Notes: a model not told the origin generated them from the sequence alone. 64,000 nt of DNA from Chamaea fasciata (GCA_029207755.1 JARCOQ010000091.1:1-64000), one strand, 5' to 3'. Shown: positions 26,865 to 41,000, counted from the stretch's first letter. A program made the numbers and translations.

Positions 26865-28175
26865 CCTGCCTCGCTCGTATCCTCGACTCCGCCTCCGGCG
26901 CCATGGTGACACCCCTCCCAGTCTGGACCAGTGTGGCCACACCCCCTCCCCTGGGGCCATTAGACCCATCCCAGTACAGACCATTAAGGCACCGTGTGCC
27001 CACCATCGACCCCCACACGCCTGCCAGTTCGTCCCAGTCCACTCCCCGTCCATCCCAGTTCTCTCTGATCACCCTCCCAGTGCTCCCAGTCCATCCCAGT
27101 CCCGCAGGTGCTGGTGCTTGTGGCTTGATCAGCTGGTGCCTGTCCGCAACGTGGAGCGGGTCAAATGAGGCCTCAGGGGGAGGGGGGGGCGGATTTTGGG
27201 GGGTCCTGGGGGTCCCGAGTTGTCCTGGAGGGGTTTGGGGGGTTTTGGGGGGTCTGCGGGGAGTCTCAAGGGGCTGCTGTGGGTGTTTTTGGGGGGGCTT
27301 CGGGAGGTTTGGGCGGCCCATTTGAGGCATCAAAGGAACCTGAGGAGGGTTTTGCGGGCTCCTGGAGGTCGGGGGGGCCCTGGGGGTGGTTTGGGGGGCA
27401 CTGGGGGGTTCCAGCCCGTGACCCCCCCCCCCCCCCGAGCTGTTTCGGTCTCATCGACGCCCTCCTGAAGCCCAAGGGGGGGTGGGCGCTGGGCCCCCCC
27501 CGCTGCCCCCTCCCCTGCCACCCCCGCGACGCCCTGCAGGTGAGGGACCCCCAAAAACCCCTCCCCGGACCCCAAATTCACCCCTGGGACCCCAAAAAAC
27601 CCCCAAAACCTCTCCCCGGACCCCAAATTCAGCCCTGAGGCCCCAAAAAACCCCCAAAAACCCCTCCCCATGAACCCCAAATCCACCCCTGGGACCCCCC
27701 AAAACCTCCCCAGGACCCCAGATCCACCCCGGGACCCCCAAATCCATCCCTTGGACCCCCAAAAACCCCCAAATCCATCCCTGGGACCCCCCAAAACCTC
27801 CCTCCAAACCCCAAATTCACCCCTCGGACCTCCAGAATCCTTCCACAGGACCCCTCAGGGGTCGTTCCCCACGAAAAAGGGCGGGAAACGTGAGGGGAGA
27901 AAAAGGGCGGGAAACGTGAGGGGAGAAAAAGGGCGGGATCAAGTGGAGGGGATCAATGGAATTTTGGGGGGGGTCAGCGACGCTGAGGAAGGATCAATGG
28001 AATATTGGGGGGGCATCAATGACATTGGGGGGGTCAGTGACACTCGGGTGGGGATCAATGATGCTGTGGGGGGGTCGATATCAGCTCGGGGGGCGGCCAT
28101 GGGTTTTTGGGGGGCCGCAACGCAGGCATCCGTGCTAGGTTTGGAGCGGGGGGGCCCCTTCAACCTCTGGGGGGG
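26865..28175 (+). repeat. Core copy 3
   Basis: Has a private change GTGCTAGGTTTGG near its end. Its exon-like block is 27440-27539. Confidence 0.93.
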
Positions 28176-29248
28176 CCCTGGCTGTCCCCTGGCTGTACCT
28201 GGGGGTGCCCTGGGTGTCCCCTAGGTGTCCCTGGGGATGCCCTGGAGTCCCTGGGGGTGCCCTGGCTATCCCTTGTGTGCCCTAGCTGTCCCCTACGTGT
28301 CCCTGGGGGTGCCCCGGCTGTCCCTGGGGGTGCCCAGGCTGTCCCCTAGGGGTCCATGGGGGTACCCTGGCTGTCCCCTATGTGTCCCTGGGGGCGCCCT
28401 GGCTGTTCCTGGGGTGCCCTGGCTGTCCCCTAGGTGTCCCTGGGGTGCCCTGGCTGTCCCCTCGGTGTCCCTGGGGGTGCCCTGGCTGTCCCCTAGGTGT
28501 CTCTGGGGGTGACCTGGCGTCCCTGGGGGTGCCCTGGCTGTCCCTGGGGGTCCCTGGCTGTCCCCTAGGTGTCCCTGGGGTGCCCTGGAGTCCCTGGGGT
28601 GCCCTGGCTTTCCCTGGGGTGCCCTGGCTGTCCCCTAGGTGTCCTTGGGGTGCCTTGCTGTCCCCAAGGCGTCCCTGGGGTGCCCTGGCTGTCCCCTAGG
28701 TGTCCCTGGGGCTGCCCTGGCTGTCCCTGGGGGTCCCTGGCTGTCCCATAGGTGTCCCTAGGGGTGCCTTGTATGTCCCTGGGGGGGCCCTGGGGGTACC
28801 CTGGTGTCCCTGGGAGGGCCCTGGCTGTCCCTTATGTGTCCCTGGGGGTGCCATGGTGTCCCTGGGGTTGCCTTGGCTGTCCCCTAGGTGTCCCTGGGGG
28901 TGCCCTGGCTGTCCCTGTGGGGGCCCTGGCTGTCCCCTAGCTGTCCCTGGCGGTGCCCTGGGTGTCCCTGGGGTGCCCTGGCTGTCCCTGGGGTACCCAG
29001 GCTTTCCTTTAGGTGTCCGTAGGGGTGCCCTGGCTTTCCCGTAGTTGTCCCTGGGGTGCCCTGGCTGTCCCTTTGGTGTCCCTGGAGGTGCCCTTGCTGT
29101 CCCTGAGGGGGCCCTGGCTGTCTTCTAGGTGTCCCTGGGGGGCCCTTGCTGTCCGCTTGGTGTCCCTGGGGTGCCCTGGCTGTCCCTGGGGGTGCCCTGG
29201 CTGTCCCCTAGGTGTCCCTGGGGGTGCCCTGGCTGTCCCCTAGGTGTC
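28176..29248. repeat. 32-bp minisatellite block 3
   Basis: A short block of 1.1 kb. Confidence 0.88.
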
Positions 29249-30560
29249 CCTGCCTCGCTCGTATCCTCGACTCCGCCTCCGGCGCCATGGTGACACCCCT
29301 CCCAGTCTGGACCAGTGTGGCCACACCCCCTCCCCTGGGGCCATTAGACCCATCCCAGTACAGACCATTAAGGCACCGTGTGCCCACCATCGACCCCCAC
29401 ACGCCTGCCAGTTCGTCCCAGTCCACTCCCCGTCCATCCCAGTTCTCTCTGATCACCCTCCCAGTGCTCCCAGTCCATCCCAGTCCCGCAGGTGCTGGTG
29501 CTTGTGGCTTGATCAGCTGGTGCCTGTCCGCAACGTGGAGCGGGTCAAATGAGGCCTCAGGGGGAGGGGGGGGCGGATTTTGGGGGTCCTAGGGGTCCCG
29601 AGTTGTCCTGGAGGGGTTTGGGGGGTTTTGGGGGGTCTGCGGGGAGTCTCAAGGGGCTGCTGTGGGTGTTTTTGGGGGGGCTTCGGGAGGTTTGGGCGGC
29701 CCATTTGAGGCATCAAAGGAACCTGAGGAGGGTTTTGCGGGCTCCTGGAGGTCGGGGGGGCCCTGGGGGTGGTTTGGGGGGCACTGGGGGGTTCCAGCCC
29801 GTGACCCCCCCCCCCCCCGAGCTGTTTCGGTCTCATCGACGCCCTCCTGAAGCCCAAGGGGGGGTGGGCGCTGGGCCCCCCCCGCTGCCCCCTCCCCCTG
29901 CCACCCCCGCGACGCCCTGCAGGTGAGGGACCCCCAAAAACCCCTCCCCGGACCCCAAATTCACCCCTGGGACCCCAAAAAAACCCCCAAAACCTCTCCC
30001 CGGACCCCAAATTCAGCCCTGAGGCCCCAAAAAACCCCCAAAAACCCCTCCCCATGAACCCCAAATCCACCCCTGGGACCCCCCAAAACCTCCCCAGGAC
30101 CCCAGATCCACCCCGGGACCCCCAAATCCATCCCTTGGACCCCCAAAAACCCCCAAATCCATCCCTGGGACCCCCCAAAACCTCCCTCCAAACCCCAAAT
30201 TCACCCCTCGGACCTCCAGAATCCTTCCACAGGACCCCTCAGGGGTCGTTCCCCACGAAAAAGGGCGGGAAACGTGAGGGGAGAAAAAGGGCGGGAAACG
30301 TGAGGGGAGAAAAAGGGCGGGATCAAGTGGAGGGGATCAATGGAATTTTGGGGGGGGTCAGCGACGCTGAGGAAGGATCAATGGAATATTGGGGGGGCAT
30401 CAATGACATTGGGGGGGTCAGTGACACTCGGGTGGGGATCAATGATGCTGTGGGGGGGTCGATATCAGCTCGGGGGGCGGCCATGGGTTTTTGGGGGGCC
30501 GCAACGCAGGCATCCGTGCTGGGTTTGGAGCGGGGGGGGCCCCTTCAACCTCTGGGGGGG
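29249..30560 (+). repeat. Core copy 4
   Basis: Has private changes CCTAGGGGTCCCG and one extra C in its exon-like block (29822-29922), which breaks that frame. Confidence 0.93.
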
Positions 30561-33500
30561 CCCTGGCTGTCCCCTGGCTGTACCTGGGGGTGCCCTGGGT
30601 GTCCCCTAGGTGTCCCTGGGGATGCCCTGGAGTCCCTGGGGGTGCCCTGGCTGTCCCTGGGGGTCCCTGGCTGTCCCCTAGGTGTCCCTGGGGCTGCCCT
30701 GGCTGTCCCTGGGGGTCCCTGGCTGTCCCATAGGTGTCCCTAGGGGTGCCTTGTATGTCCCTGGGGGGGCCCTGGGGGTACCCTGGTGTCCCTGGGGTGC
30801 CTTGCTGTCCCCTAGGTGTCCCTGGGGGTGCCCTGCCTATCCCCTAGGTGTCCCTGGGGTTGCCTTGGCTGTCCCCTAGGTGTCCCTGGGTGTGCCCTGG
30901 TGTCCTTGGGGTGCTTTGGCTGTCCCCTAGGTGTCCCTGGGGGTGCCCTGGCTATCCCTTGTGTGCCCTAGCTGTCCCCTACGTGTCCCTGGGGGTGCCC
31001 CGGCTGTCCCTGGGGGTGCCCAGGCTGTCCCCTAGGGGTCCATGGGGGTACCCTGGCTGTCCCCTATGTGTCCCTGGGGGCGCCCTGGCTGTTCCTGGGG
31101 TGCCCTGGCTGTCCCCTAGGTGTCCCTGGGGTGCCCTGGCTGTCCCCTTGGTGTCCCTGGGGGTGCCCTGGGTGGCCCTGGGGTGCCCTGGCTGTCCCCT
31201 CGGTGTCCCTGGGGGTGCCCTGGCTGTCCCCTAGGTGTCTCTGGGGGTGACCTGGCGTCCCTGGGGGTGCCCTGGCTGTCCCTGGGGGTCCCTGGCTGTC
31301 CCCTAGGTGTCCCTGGGGTGCCCTGGAGTCCCTGGGGTGCCCTGGCTTTCCCTGGGGTGCCCTGGCTGTCCCCTAGGTGTCCTTGGGGTGCCTTGCTGTC
31401 CCCAAGGCGTCCCTGGGGTGCCCTGGCTGTCCCCTAGGTGTCCCTGGGGCTGCCCTGGCTGTCCCTGGGGGTCCCTGGCTGTCCCATAGGTGTCCCTAGG
31501 GGTGCCTTGTATGTCCCTGGGGGGGCCCTGGGGGTACCCTGGTGTCCCTGGGAGGGCCCTGGCTGTCCCCTAAGTGTCCCTGGGGGTGCTCTGGTGTCCC
31601 TGGGGATGCCCTGGCTGTCCCCTAGCTGTCCCTGGGGTGCCCTGGGTGTCCCTGGGGTGCCCTGGCTGTCCCCTAGGTGTCCCTGGGGGTGCCCTGGCTG
31701 TCCCTGGTGTGCCCTAGCTGTCCCCTACGTGTCCCTGGGGGTGCCCCGGCTGTCCCTGGGGGTGCCCAGGCTGTCCCCTAGGGGTCCATGGGGGTACCCT
31801 GGCTGTCCCCTATGTGTCCCTGGGGGCGCCCTGGCTGTCCCTGGGGTGCCCTGGCTGTCCCCTAGGTGTCCCTGGGGTGCCCTGGCTGTCCCCTTGGTGT
31901 CCCTGGGGGTGCCCTGGCTGTCCCCTTGGTGTCCCTGGGGTGCCCAGGCTGTCCCCTAGGGGTCCCTGGGGGTACCCTGGCTGTCCCTGGGGTGCCCTGG
32001 CTGTCCCCTAGGTGTCCCTGGGGTGCCGTGGCTGTCCCCTTGGTGTCCCTGGGTGTGACCTGCCTGTCCCCTAGGTGTCCCTGGAGGTGCCCTGGCTGTC
32101 CCCTTGGTGTCCCTGGGGGTGCCCTGGCTGTCCCATAGGTGTCCCTGGAGGTGCCCTGGCTCTCCTTGGGGTGCCCTGGCTGTCCCTTATGTGTCCCTGG
32201 GGGTGCCATGGTGTCCCTGGGGTGCCTTGCTGTCCCCTAGGTGTCCCTGGGGGTGCCCTGCCTATCCCCTAGGTGTCCCTGGGGTTGCCTTGGCTGTCCC
32301 CTAGGTGTCCCTGGGGGTGCCCTGGCTGTCCCTTGTGTGCCCTAGCTGTCCCCTACGTGTCCCTGGGGGTGCCCTGGCTGTCCCTGGGGGTGCCCAGGCT
32401 GTCCCCTAGGGGTCCATGGGGGTACCCTGGCTGTCCCCTATGTGTCCCTGGGGGCGCCCTGGCTGTCCCTGGGGTGCCCTGGCTGTCCCCTAGGTGTCCC
32501 TGGGGTGCCCTGGCTGTCCCCTTGGTGTCCCTGGGGGTGCCCTGGCTGTCCCCTTGGTGTCCCTGGGGTGCCCAGGCTGTCCCTTAGATGTCCCTGGGGG
32601 TGCCCTGGCTCTCCTTGGGGTGCCCTGGCTGTCCCTTATGTGTCCCTGGGGGTGCCATGGTGTCCCTGGGGTGCCTTGCTGTCCCCTAGGGTTCCCTGGG
32701 GGTGCCCTGCCTATCCCCTAGGTGTCCCTGGGGTTGCCTTGGCTGTCCCCTAGGTGTCCCTGGGTGTGCCCTGGTGTCCTTGGGGTGCTTTGGCTGTCCC
32801 CTAGGTGTCCCTGGGGGTGCCCTGGCTGTCCCTTGTGTGCCCTAGCTGTCCCCTACGTGTCCCTGGGGGTGCCCCGGCTGTCCCTGGGGGTGCCCAGGCT
32901 GTCCCCTAGGGGTCCATGGGGGTACCCTGGCTGTCCCCTATGTGTCCCTGGGGGCGCCCTGGCTGTCCCTGGGGTGCCCTGGCTGTCCCCTAGGTGTCCC
33001 TGGGGTGCCCTGGCTGTCCCCTTGGTGTCCCTGGGGGTGCCCTGGCTGGCCCCTTGGTGTCCCTGGGGTGCCCAGGCTGTCCCTTAGATGTCCCTGGGGG
33101 TGCCCTGGCTCTCCTTGGGGTGCCCTGGCTGTCCCTTATGTGTCCCTGGGGGTGCCATGGTGTCCCTGGGGTGCCTTGCTGTCCCCTAGGTGTCCCTGGG
33201 TGTGCCCTGGTGTCCTTGGGGTGCTTTGGCTGTCCCCTAGGTGTCCCCGGAGTGCCCTGACTGTCCCCTAGGTGTCCCTGGGGTTTCCCTGGCTGTCCCC
33301 TAGTTGTCCCTGGGAGTGCCCTGGCTGTCCCCTAGGTGTCCCTGGGGGTGCCCTGGCTGTCCCCTAGGTGTCCCTGGGGGTGCCCTGGGTGTCCCTTGGG
33401 TGCCCTGGCTGTCCCCTAGGTATCCCGGGGGGTGCTCTGGCAATCCCCTAGGTGTCCCTGGGGGTGCCCTGGCTGTCCCCTAGGTGTCCCTGGGGGTGCC

Positions 33501-34380
33501 CTGGGTGTCCCTGTGGGTGCCCTGGCTGTCCCTGGGGGTGCCCTGGCTGTCCCCTAGGTGTCCCTGGGGGTGCCCTGGCTGTCCCTGGGGGTGCCCTGGC
33601 TGTCCCCTAGGTGTCCCTGGGGGTACCCTGGCTGTCCCCTTGGTGTCCCTGTGGGTACCCTGGGTGGCCCTGGGCATGGCCTGTCTGTCCCCTAGGTGTC
33701 CCTGCCTGTCCCCTAGGTGTCCCTGGGCCGCCCTCGGGGTGCCCTTTCTAGCCCTGTGGGTGCCCTGCCTGTCCCTGGGGTGCCCTGGCTGTCCCCTCGG
33801 TGTCCCTGAGGGTGCCCTGGCTGTCCCCTAGGTCTCTCTGGGGGTGACCTGGCTGTCCCTGGAGTGCCCTGGCTGTCCCTGTGGGTGCCCTGCCTGTCCC
33901 ATTGGTGTCCTTGGGGGTGCCCTGGGTGTCCCTGGGGTGCCCTGGCTGTCCCCTAGGTGTCCCTGGGGTGCCCTGACTGTCCCCTAGGTGTCCCTTGGGG
34001 TGTCCTGGCTGTCCCCTAGGTGTCCCTGGGGGTGCCCTGGCTGTCCCCTAGGTGTCCCTGGGGGTGCCCTGGGTGTCCCTGTGGGTGCCCTGGCTGTCCC
34101 CTAGCTGTCCCTGGCGGTGCCCTGGGTGTCCCTGGGGTGCCCTGGCTGTCCCTGGGGTGCCCAGGCTTTCCTTTAGGTGTCCGTAGGGGTGCCCTGGCTT
34201 TCCCGTAGTTGTCCCTGGGGTGCCCTGGCTGTCCCTTTGGTGTCCCTGGAGGTGCCCTTGCTGTCCCTGAGGGGGCCCTGGCTGTCTTCTAGGTGTCCCT
34301 GGGGGGCCCTGGCTGTCCCCTTGGTGTCCCTGGGGTGCCCTGGCTGTCCCTGGGGGTGCCCTGGCTGTCCCCTAGGTGTC
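30561..34380. repeat. 32-bp minisatellite block 4
   Basis: About 3.8 kb with several internal repeats of about 490-630 bp (for example the CGCCCTGGCTGTCCCTGGGG-bearing segments at 31820, 32452 and 32952). Confidence 0.88.
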
Positions 34381-35711
34381 CCTGCCTCGCTCGTATCCTC
34401 GACTCCGCCTCCGGCGCCATGGTGACACCCCTCCCAGTCTGGACCAGTGTGGCCACACCCCCTCCCCTGGGGCCATTAGACCCATCCCAGTACAGACCAT
34501 TAAGGCACCGTGTGCCCACCATCGACCCCCACACGCCTGCCAGTTCGTCCCAGTCCACTCCCCGTCCATCCCAGTTCTCTCTGATCACCCTCCCAGTGCT
34601 CCCAGTCCATCCCAGTCCCGCAGGTGCTGGTGCTTGTGGCTTGATCAGCTGGTGCCTGTCCGCAACGTGGAGCGGGTCAAATGAGGCCTCAGGGGGAGGG
34701 GGGGGCGGATTTTGGGGGGTCCTGGGGGTCCCGAGTTGTCCTGGAGGGGTTTGGGGGGTTTTGGGGGGTCTGCGGGGAGTCTCAAGGGGCTGCTGTGGGT
34801 GTTTTTGGGGGGGCTTCGGGAGGTTTGGGCGGCCCATTTGAGGCATCAAAGGAACCTGAGGAGAGTTTTGCGGGCTCCTGGAGGTCGGGGGGGCCCTGGG
34901 GGTGGTTTGGGGGGCACTGGGGGGTTCCAGCCCGTGACCCCCCCCCGTTTTTGACCCCCCCCCCCCCCCCCGAGCTGTTTCGGTCTCATCGACGCCCTCC
35001 TGAAGCCCAAGGGGGGGTGGGCGCTGGGCCCCCCCCGCTGCCCCCTCCCCTGCCACCCCCGCGACGCCCTGCAGGTGAGGGACCCCCAAAAACCCCTCCC
35101 CGGACCCCAAATTCACCCCTGGGACCCCAAAAAACCCCCAAAACCTCTCCCCGGACCCCAAATTCAGCCCTGAGGCCCCAAAAAAACCCCCAAAAACCCC
35201 TCCCCATGAACCCCAAATCCACCCCTGGGACCCCCCAAAACCTCCCCAGGACCCCAGATCCACCCCGGGACCCCCAAATCCATCCCTTGGACCCCCAAAC
35301 ACCCCCAAATCCATCCCTGGGACCCCCCAAAACCTCCCTCCAAACCCCAAATTCACCCCTCGGACCTCCAGAATCCTTCCACAGGACCCCTCAGGGGTCG
35401 TTCCCCACGAAAAAGGGCGGGAAACGTGAGGGGAGAAAAAGGGCGGGAAACGTGAGGGGAGAAAAAGGGCGGGATCAAGTGGAGGGGATCAATGGAATTT
35501 TGGGGGGGGTCAGCGACGCTGAGGAAGGATCAATGGAATATTGGGGGGGCATCAATGACATTGGGGGGGTCAGTGACACTCGGGTGGGGATCAATGATGC
35601 TGTGGGGGGGTCGATATCAGCTCGGGGGGCGGCCATGGGTTTTTGGGGGGCCGCAACGCAGGCATCCGTGCTGGGTTTGGAGCGGGGGGGCCCCTTCAGC
35701 CTCTGGGGGGG
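34381..35711 (+). repeat. Core copy 5
   Basis: Carries GTTTTTGACC and the private pair change GAGGAGAGTTTTGCGGG shared only with copy 9. Its exon-like block is 34975-35074. Confidence 0.93.
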
Positions 35712-37905
35712 CCCTGGCTGTCCCCTGGCTGTACCTGGGGGTGCCCTGGCTGTCCCCTAGGTATCCCTGGGGATGCCCTGGAGTCCCTGGGGGTGCCCTG
35801 GCTGTCCCTGGGGGTCCCTGGCTGTCCCCTAGGTGTCCCTGGGGTGCCCTGGCTTTCCCTGGGGTGCCCTGGCTGTCCCCTAGGTGTCCTTGGGGTGCCT
35901 TGCTGTCCCCAAGGCGTCCCTGGGGTGCCCTGGCTGTCCCCTAGGTGTCCCTGGGGCTGCCCTGGCTGTCCCTTAGATGTCCCTGGAGGTGCCCTGGCTG
36001 TCTCCTTGGTGTCCCTGGGGTACCCTGGCTGTCCCTTAGATGTCCCTGGGGGTGCCCTGGCTCTCCTTGGGGTGCCCTGGCTGTCCCTTATGTGTCCCTG
36101 GGGGTGCCATGGTGTCCCTGGGGTGCCTTGCTGTCCCCTAGGTGTCCCTGGGGGTGCCCTGCCTATCCCCTAGGTGTCCCTGGGGTTGCCTTGGCTGTCC
36201 CCTAGGTGTCCCTGGGGGTGCCCTGGCTGTCCCTTGTGTGCCCTAGCTGTCCCCTACGTGTCCCTGGGGGTGCCCCGGCTGTCCCTGGGGGTGCCCAGGC
36301 TGTCCCCTAGGGGTCCATGGGGGTACCCTGGCTGTCCCCTATGTGTCCCTGGGGGCGCCCTGGCTGTCCCTGGGGTGCCCTGGCTGTCCCCTAGGTGTCC
36401 CTGGGGTGCCCTGGCTGTCCCCTTGGTGTCCCTGGGGGTGCCCTGGCTGTCCCCTTGGTGTCCCTGGGGTGCCCAGGCTGTCCCTTAGATGTCCCTGGGG
36501 GTGCCCTGGCTCTCCTTGGGGTGCCCTGGCTGTCCCTTATGTGTCCCTGGGGGTGCCATGGTGTCCCTGGGGTTGCCTTGGCTGTCCCCTAGGTGTCCCT
36601 GGGTGTGCCCTGGTGTCCTTGGGGTGCTTTGGCTGTCCCCTAGGTGTCCCCGGAGTGCCCTGACTGTCCCCTAGGTGTCCCTGGGGTTTCCCTGGCTGTC
36701 CCCTAGTTGTCCCTGGGAGTGCCCTGGCTGTCCCCTAGGTCTCCCTTGGGGTGTCCTGGCTGTCCCCTAGGTGTCCCTGGGGGTGCCCTGGGTGTCCTAG
36801 GGGTGCCCTGGCTGTCCCCTTGGTTTCCCTGGGGGTGCCCTGGGTGTCTTTGGGGTGCCCTGGGGGTGCCTTGGGTGTCCCTGTGGGTGCCCTGGCTGTC
36901 CCCTAGGTGTCCCTGGGGCTGCCCTGGCTGTCCCTGAAGTGCCCTGGCTGTCCCCTAGGTGTCCCTGGGGGGTACCCTGGCTGTCCCCTTGGTGTCCCTG
37001 TGGGTGCCCTGGGTGGCCCTGGGGTGCCCTGGCTGTCCCCTCGGTGTCCCTGGGGGTGCCCTGGCTGTCCCCTAGGTGTCTCTGGGGGTGACCTGGCTGT
37101 CCCTGTGGGTGCCCTGCCTGTCCCCTTGGTGTCCTTGTGGGTGCCCTGGGTGTCCCTAGGGGTGCCCTGGCTGTCCGTAGGGTGCGCTGGCTGTGCGCTA
37201 GGTGTCCCTGGGGTGCCCTGCCTGTCCCCTAGGTGTCCCTGGGGGTGCCTTGGCTCTCCCTAGGGTGCTGTGGCGGTGCCCTAGGTGTCCCTGGGGTGCC
37301 CTGGCTGTCCCCTAACGGTCCCTGGGGGTGCCCTGGCTGCCCCTGGGGTGCCCTGGCTGTCCCCTAGGTGTCCCTGGGGTGCCCTGGCTGTCCCCTAGGT
37401 GTCCTTGGGGAAGCCCTGGTGTCCCTGGGGGTGCCCTGTCTGTCCCCTAGGTGTCCCTGGGGGTGCCCTGGGTGTCCCTGTCAGGGCCCTGGCTGTCCCT
37501 TATGTGTCCCTAGGGGTACCTTGTCTGTCCCTGGGGGGGCCCTGGCTGTCCCTGTGGGGGCCCTGGCTGTCCCCTAGGTGTCCCTGGGGTGCCCTGGGTG
37601 TCCCTGTGGGTGCCCTGGCTGTCCCCTAGCTGTCCCTGGCGGTGCCCTGGGTGTCCCTGGGGTGCCCTGGCTGTCCCTGGGGTACCCAGGCTTTCCTTTA
37701 GGTGTCCGTAGGGGTGCCCTGGCTTTCCCGTAGTTGTCCCTGGGGTGCCCTGGCTGTCCCTTTGGTGTCCCTGGAGGTGCCCTTGCTGTCCCTGAGGGGG
37801 CCCTGGCTGTCTTCTAGGTGTCCCTGGGGGGCCCTTGCTGTCCGCTTGGTGTCCCTGGGATGCCCTGGCTGTCCCTGGGGGTGCCCTGGCTGTCCCCTAG
37901 GTGTC
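35712..37905. repeat. 32-bp minisatellite block 5
   Basis: 2.2 kb. Matches block 9 except that block 9 lacks about 180 bp (36612-36790 here). Both start with the unusual AGGTATCCCTGGGGATG. Confidence 0.9.
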
Positions 37906-39243
37906 CCTGCCTCGCTCGTATCCTCGACTCCGCCTCCGGCGCCATGGTGACACCCCTCCCAGTCTGGACCAGTGTGGCCACACCCCCCTCCCCTGGGGCC
38001 ATTAGACCCATCCCAGTACAGACCATTAAGGCACCGTGTGCCCACCATCGACCCCCACACGCCTGCCAGTTCGTCCCAGTCCACTCCCCGTCCATCCCAG
38101 TTCTCTCTGATCACCCTCCCAGTGCTCCCAGTCCATCCCAGTCCCGCAGGTGCTGGTGCTTGTGGCTTGATCAGCTGGTGCCTGTCCGCAACGTGGAGCG
38201 GGTCAAATGAGGCCTCAGGGGGAGGGGGGGGCGGATTTTGGGGGGTCCTGGGGGTCCCGAGTTGTCCTGGAGGGGTTTGGGGGGTTTTGGGGGGTCTGCG
38301 GGGAGTCTCAAGGGGCTGCTGTGGGTGTTTTTGGGGGGGCTTCGGGAGGTTTGGGCGGCCCATTTGAGGCATCAAAGGAACCTGAGGAGGGTTTTGCGGG
38401 CTCCTGGAGGTCGGGGGGGCCCTGGGGGTGGTTTGGGGGGCACTGGGGGGTTCCAGCCCGTGACCCCCCCCCCCCCCCGAGCTGTTTCGGTCTCATCGAC
38501 GCCCTCCTGAAGCCCAAGGGGGGGTGGGCGCTGGGCCCCCCCCGCTGCCCCCTCCCCTGCCACCCCCGCGACGCCCTGCAGGTGAGGGACCCCCAAAAAC
38601 CCCTCCCCGGACCCCAAATTCACCCCTGGGACCCCAAAAAACCCCCAAAACCTCTCCCCGGACCCCAAATTCAGCCCTGAGGCCCCAAAAAACCCCCAAA
38701 AACCCCTCCCCATGAACCCCAAATCCACCCCTGGGACCCCCCAAAACCTCCCCAGGACCCCAGATCCACCCCGGGACCCCCAAATCCATCCCTTGGACCC
38801 CCAAAAACCCCCAAATCCATCCCTGGGACCCCCCAAAACCTCCCTCCAAACCCCAAATTCACCCCTCGGACCTCCAGAATCCTTCCACAGGACCCCTCAG
38901 GGGTCGTTCCCCACGAAAAAGGGCGGGAAACGTGAGGGGAGAAAAAGGGCGGGAAACGTGAGGGGAGAAAAAGGGCGGGAAACGTGAGGGGAGAAAAAGG
39001 GCGGGATCAAGTGGAGGGGATCAATGGAATTTTGGGGGGGGTCAGCGACGCTGAGGAAGGATCAATGGAATATTGGGGGGGCATCAATGACATTGGGGGG
39101 GTCAGTGACACTCGGGTGGGGATCAATGATGCTGTGGGGGGGTCGATATCAGCTCGGGGGGCGGCCATGGGTTTTTGGGGGGCCGCAACGCAGGCATCCG
39201 TGCTGGGTTTGGAGCGGGGGGGCCCCTTCAACCTCTGGGGGGG
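37906..39243 (+). repeat. Core copy 6
   Basis: Has three GGGAAACGTGAGGGGAG modules, like copies 2 and 10, and one extra C in CCACACCCCCCTCCCC (37978-37993). Its exon-like block is 38482-38581. Confidence 0.93.
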
Positions 39244-39688
39244 CCCTGGCTGTCCCCTGGCTGTACCTGGGGGTGCCCTGGCTGTCCCCTAGGTGTCCCT
39301 GGGGATGCCCTGGAGTCCCTGGGGGTGCCCTGGCTGTCCCTGGGGGTCCCTGGCTGTCCCCTAGGTGTCCCTGGGGTGCCCTGGCTTTCCCTGGGGTGCC
39401 CTGGCTTCCCTGGGGTGCCCTGGCTGTCCCCTAGGTGTCCTTGGGGTGCCTTGCTGTCCCCAAGGCGTCCCTGGGGTGCCCTGGCTGTCCCCTAGGTGTC
39501 CCTGGGGCTGCCCTGGCTGTCCCTGGGGGTCCCTGGCTGTCCCATAGGTGTCCCTAGGGGTGCCTTGTATGTCCCTGGGGGGGCCCTGGGGGTACCCTGG
39601 TGTCCCTGGGAGGGCCCTGGCTGTCCCCTAAGTGTCCCTGGGGTGCCCTGGCTGTCCCTGGGGGTGCCCTGGCTGTCCCCTAGGTGTC
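39244..39688. repeat. 32-bp minisatellite block 6 (shortest)
   Basis: Only 445 bp. Its first part matches the start of block 10, including the CTGGCTTCCCTGGGG variant. Confidence 0.9.
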
Positions 39689-41000
39689 CCTGCCTCGCTC
39701 GTATCCTCGACTCCGCCTCCGGCGCCATGGTGACACCCCTCCCAGTCTGGACCGGTGTGGCCACACCCCCTCCCCTGGGGCCATTAGACCCATCCCAGTA
39801 CAGACCATTAAGGCACCGTGTGCCCACCATCGACCCCCACACGCCTGCCAGTTCGTCCCAGTCCACTCCCCGTCCATCCCAGTTCTCTCTGATCACCCTC
39901 CCAGTGCTCCCAGTCCATCCCAGTCCCGCAGGTGCTGGTGCTTGTGGCTTGATCAGCTGGTGCCTGTCCGCAACGTGGAGCGGGTCAAATGAGGCCTCAG
40001 GGGGAGGGGGGGGCGGATTTTGGGGGGTCCTGGGGGTCCCGAGTTGTCCTGGAGGGGTTTGGGGGGTTTTGGGGGGTCTGCGGGGAGTCTCAAGGGGCTG
40101 CTGTGGGTGTTTTTGGGGGGGCTTCGGGAGGTTTGGGCGGCCCATTTGAGGCATCAAAGGAACCTGAGGAGGGTTTTGCGGGCTCCTGGAGGTCGGGGGG
40201 GCCCTGGGGGTGGTTTGGGGGGCACTGGGGGGTTCCAGCCCGTGACCCCCCCCCCCCCCCGAGCTGTTTCGGTCTCATCGACGCCCTCCTGAAGCCCAAG
40301 GGGGGGTGGGCGCTGGGCCCCCCCCGCTGCCCCCTCCCCTGCCACCCCCGCGACGCCCTGCAGGTGAGGGACCCCCAAAAACCCCTCCCCGGACCCCAAA
40401 TTCACCCCTGGGACCCCAAAAAACCCCCAAAACCTCTCCCCGGACCCCAAATTCAGCCCTGAGGCCCCAAAAAAACCCCCAAAAACCCCTCCCCATGAAC
40501 CCCAAATCCACCCCTGGGACCCCCCAAAACCTCCCCAGGACCCCAGATCCACCCCGGGACCCCCAAATCCATCCCTTGGACCCCCAAACACCCCCAAATC
40601 CATCCCTGGGACCCCCCAAAACCTCCCTCCAAACCCCAAATTCACCCCTCGGACCTCCAGAATCCTTCCACAGGACCCCTCAGGGGTCGTTCCCCACGAA
40701 AAAGGGCGGGAAACGTGAGGGGAGAAAAAGGGCGGGAAACGTGAGGGGAGAAAAAGGGCGGGATCAAGTGGAGGGGATCAATGGAATTTTGGGGGGGGTC
40801 AGCGACGCTGAGGAAGGATCAATGGAATATTGGGGGGGCATCAATGACATTGGGGGGGTCAGTGACACTCGGGTGGGGATCAATGATGCTGTGGGGGGGT
40901 CGATATCAGCTCGGGGGGCGGCCATGGGTTTTTGGGGGGCCGCAACGCAGGCATCCGTGCTGGGTTTGGAGCGGGGGGGCCCCTTCAGCCTCTGGGGGGG
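39689..41000 (+). repeat. Core copy 7
   Basis: Has a private change GGACCGGTGTGGCC. Its exon-like block is 40264-40363. Confidence 0.93.
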